Positions 61,176 to 64,000 of a stretch of DNA of 64,000 nt are shown here, piece by piece. Each line of letters starts with the position of its first letter. The stretch's first letter is position 1. The notes beneath the pieces are model-generated. The model ran no database searches and was not told the DNA's origin. It saw only the letters and a program-made list of their open reading frames with translations. A program made the position numbers and the translations under genes. The stretch comes from Centrapalus pauciflorus (lineage: Eukaryota > Streptophyta > Magnoliopsida > Asterales > Asteraceae), in contig JAANYP010006658.1 in NCBI GenBank assembly GCA_020465985.1, forward strand, positions 62,001-126,000. The letters run 5' to 3'.

Positions 61176-62274
61176 TTTTAGGCACAAAAAGGCCTCAGTC
61201 AAACCTGCAATATAAGTCAAAGTTGTTTACCCTGTTGCATTAGTTGCAACTAAGGCAGATTGCCCAAGCTGTTCATTCTGTTGAACAGGTTGGACATAAA
61301 CTGTCTACGCAGCTCTATTCTGTTGAGTAGCTTAGACAAATACTATGTGTTTTGTTCTTTGTGAATAGAACCTATTCTTTGTGAACAGGCTAAACACTTT
61401 ATGGAATATGTTTCCATGTCCTCATGTATTGTTTTGGACTACAAGATCAGTTTACAAAGTCGAAGACAAAGTGGAAAACAGAAGTTGCAAAAGCTGCCAA
61501 CGCTGTTCTGTTACATGAAGACAAAGTGGATATTTGAAATGGGTGACAAACCATTTCTTATATCAAATTGGCCTTAACAGAAGAGGAAAAATTCAAAGTT
61601 TACATTCCTCTTTTGGTTAAAGCCTTCTACAACAACGACAAAAAGGAAAAGACAAAGATTCTGCCACATGAAGACAAGTCTGCTTTATCAGAATGTGCAG
61701 AAAAATTATTTTGTCTTTTTGGAAAGACATCCCACTATCTCCCTGTCCAATGAGGAAGCTTCACTAAGATTCTCAGTGAGAGTATAAAAGGAAGCTTCTA
61801 AGGAATGAGAGATAACCAAGAGTGTGAAATTCAGATCGTGCATTAAAGTGTGATTTTCATGCATGCAAGTCTGCTTGAATAAAACTGTAACGTGTGTCCA
61901 AGCTGTTCTTATTGAAGCTGTCCATCTGTGTCTTGTAAAACAGTGAGTTCATCTTAGTGAGTGTATTCATTGTATCCAGTCTAAGTGTGTCTTAGATTAG
62001 TTAAATATCTGTTGTATCTGTCATCTCAGCTTGAACCTTTCCGTAGTCAAGCTTGTTTGTAATTAACACTTGTTGATAATATACCCAAACATTGAGAAAA
62101 GAATGTTGAGTTTTAATTAACTGTATTCACCCCCCTCCTCTACAGCTTGGAACAATACACTTGGGAAACCTTTTGGGACCTACAGAAAGTGTGTTGGAAT
62201 TTTAAATAGCTGTATTCAAAACCCCCCCTCTACAGCTTACATCAACATACTAGGGAAACCTTTTGGGACCTACA
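61176..62274 (+). repeat. SIRE LTR shared by E2 and E3 (1099 bp)
   Basis: It follows the polypurine tract; the expected TG start has mutated to TT. It ends GGGACCTACA at 62274 and is followed by a mutated primer site. It lacks the polypurine-like insert present near the left edge of the E1 LTRs. Its TATA box (GTATAAAAGG) is at about 61779. The terminal 85-90 bp are duplicated in tandem (about 62098-62184 and 62185-62274, each ending CTTTTGGGACCTACA). Confidence 0.85.
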
Positions 62275-64000
62275 ACTGGTATCAAAGTAGTTTAGAGTTT
62301 GTGTTAACTCTAGATCTCTCATTACTCCTTATTTCCCACCATGGACAACAATGCTGCTAGTTCCTCCTCTTACTATGAGAATGGTTCAATGGCATAACCA
62401 CCCAAGTTTAATCATCAGAACTTCTCTGGCTTGAAGTGCAGAATGATGCTTTATTTGGAGAATCTGGATGTACAACTACCAGAGATAGTAATGGAAGGTC
62501 CCAATGTGCCAACCTCTGTTACTACTATAACTCCTGCTGCTGAAGGAGCTGTTCCTGAAATCATGACCATTGCAAAGGCAAAAGCTCAATGGTCTGAAGA
62601 AGACAAACATCTGGTTGCCCTTGATGCAAAGGCTAGGAACAACCTTGTCATCTCTCTACCTGATGATGTGTTCAAAAAGGTTGAGAAGATGAAGACTGCA
62701 AGGGTAATGTGGGATAATTTGTGTACCATCTATGATGGTCCCACTATCACATTGGATAACAAAATTAACAATCTTGTTGGACAATATGACCTGTTCTTTG
62801 CAAAGCCAAAGGAGTCACTCACTGAAACCTACACCAGGTTCACTGCCTTAATAAATGATCTCAAAGTTGTTGGGATCACTAAAGACAGCTTAACTTTGGT
62901 GAACAAATTTTTAGACATTCTGCCTGAGGAATGGAATACTTCTCTACTATCCTCAGAAACTCAGGCATCATCATACGTATGTATCTTGTAAATTTGTATG
63001 GATCCTTACTAAATGATGAACAATCAAGGCAATAGAAAAGAAATGCCTTAGAGATGTCCAAAAGAGGTGCTGCCTTAGTGGCCAGCGTGAGGCAACCTGC
63101 TGGTCAGGTGTGTGATGTGTTCACACAAGCTGATCAACAGGCTGATGATGAAATGGAGGAAATGTCTGAGGAAGAGGACTGTAAAGACCTTACTGAGTTT
63201 GATGATGAGCAAATGATTGCTATGCTTGTCAGAAAATTTAATAAGAAGAGGTTTGGTGGTAAGATGCTGCAAAAGAAATCAGGTGCCATCAAGAAGAATA
63301 CATTTGACAAAACTAAGGCCGAGTGCTTTAAGTTTGGCAGAACATGCCATGTAGTTGTTGACTGTGTGTCTAAATCTGTTGGCTCTTCCTCTAAACCATA
63401 AAAGACAAACAAAGATGATGGCTACAGGCTTAAGTACCTAATGGCCAGGGCTAAGCTGAAGAAGTTGGAAGACTCAGTGGCTTCCAACAAGAAGAAGGGA
63501 CTTATGGCTGAAACTTGTGACTGGGAGAGTCTGATTCATCATCTGATGAAGAGGACAACAACTGTTTGATGGCAAACACTAATGTCCCCTCAACAAGTAA
63601 CTTCAGACAGGACCTAGCTGAAGCTGAAGCTCTCAACACTTTGGAGAACTGGAATCCAACTATGATGTATAAGGTACAAAACTTTAAGGATTACAGTTCT
63701 GAAGAAGAAGTCAAAATGTTTGATTAATTACTTGTTGATTTAAAAGCTGCTGTTGAGAAGCATGATGCTTTGAAGTCTGAGATCTCTAAGTTAAAAACTG
63801 ATCTTGAAACAAAAACTAATGAACTAATCAACTTTCATAAGTTAAAAGCTGAGCTTGCTGAAGTAAAACACAATAACACCATTTTATTAGGAGAAAAGAA
63901 AGAGACAGACTCAAAGCATGCTAAGCTTCAAAAGATTGTTGACTGTTGGTGCCAGTCAGCTCAGAAAGTCAACCACTGTATCAGTCAGCAGATACCTGCT
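62275..64000 (+). mobile_element. Decayed SIRE-type copia E3, 5' internal part (continues beyond the window)
   Basis: The internal region starts directly after the LTR with TGGTATCAAAG (62277, one change from the usual primer site) and gag. It resembles E1 from 5366 to about 7050. The 3' part lies outside the window. Confidence 0.85.
62341..64000 (+). pseudogene. gag: gag of E3, several stops and shifts
   Basis: It starts MDNNAASSS and meets TAA at 62395-62397 (Lys in E1). The capsid domain is then open at 62431-62991. A frameshift near 62940 and several later breaks follow (for example TAG near 63032, TAA near 63400 and TAA near 63724). The CCHC knuckle is corrupted to CFKFGRTCHVVVDC (second Cys to Phe). 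Here the T run that is frameshifted in E1 at 5880 is normal (GACCTGTTCTTTGC), showing that the E1 change is the derived one. The sequence runs off the window at 64000. Confidence 0.85.

Larger units (their letters stand above)
54524..62274 (+). mobile_element. Decayed SIRE-type copia E2 (5'-truncated pol, third ORF, LTR)
   Basis: It lines up with E1 from about 9585 onwards: end of the pol linker, RT, RNase H, spacer, third ORF, polypurine tract and LTR. gag, protease and integrase are missing on the left, where repeat R abuts. Many stops and indels show it is older than E1. Its LTR runs straight into a second internal region (E3). Confidence 0.85.

Overview
This is a plant nuclear DNA window built almost entirely of LTR retrotransposons nested inside one another. 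One ordinary plant gene stands out, at 32148-32663 (171 aa, lachrymatory-factor-synthase-like, Bet v 1 / polyketide-cyclase fold). The evidence for a eudicot genome is the mix of Ty3/gypsy chromoviruses with 1.6-2.5 kb LTRs, SIRE/Maximus-type Ty1/copia elements with an extra 3' ORF, Helitrons, MITEs, a SINE and long (TA)n and (CT)n microsatellites. I cannot name the species; an asterid with a repeat-rich genome is only an impression.

Left block (1-25253). A minus-strand gypsy element (gypsy-3, 21103-25253) carries at its reverse transcriptase a plus-strand LTR (M, 18840-21102). M is cut at 18840 by the gypsy-1 element (1604-18839). Gypsy-1 was in turn hit twice: by a copia element (X) whose 3' end and 3' LTR occupy 1-1603, and, inside its 3' LTR, by a complete SIRE-type copia (E1, 4239-17765, 5-bp target duplication TACAA). 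E1 has gag, pol and a roughly 4.1 kb third ORF of the kind often called env-like. All its reading frames are damaged.

Middle block (25254-36150). This is AT-rich and mostly non-coding. It holds a roughly 5 kb minus-strand Helitron-like element (25806-30800) flanked by related Helitron 5' ends, then the lachrymatory-factor-synthase-like gene. A (CCAATT)n(CT)48 microsatellite abuts the gene's ATG, and two Mutator-type MITEs lie just after its stop. A 553-bp Helitron (33477-34029) and a SINE (34130-34314) follow, both inside a dispersed repeat. The second copy of that repeat, at about 54000, preserves both empty sites.

Right block (36151-64000). A minus-strand gypsy-4 element survives in three pieces (39055-39222, 41690-42638, 52462-53998). 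It was split by a minus-strand solo LTR (39228-41684, target duplication ATAAT) and by a nearly intact plus-strand gypsy-2 (42639-52456, target duplication AGAAG). Another solo LTR lies at 36151-38403. The end of the window holds two decayed SIRE copies (54524-62274 and 62275-64000+) that share a single LTR.

The most notable observations are these. (1) A 92-nt GT-AG insertion in the gypsy-2 reverse transcriptase restores the reading frame when removed, so it looks like a spliceosomal intron. (2) Several gypsy LTRs share an apparent long intron inside the LTR itself: an AG|GTAA donor, an ACTCACTAAGC block and a pyrimidine-CAG acceptor. (3) That LTR interval carries arrays of short self-complementary motifs whose sequence differs by LTR subfamily. 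(4) The SIRE third ORF shows no visible signal peptide or membrane anchor.
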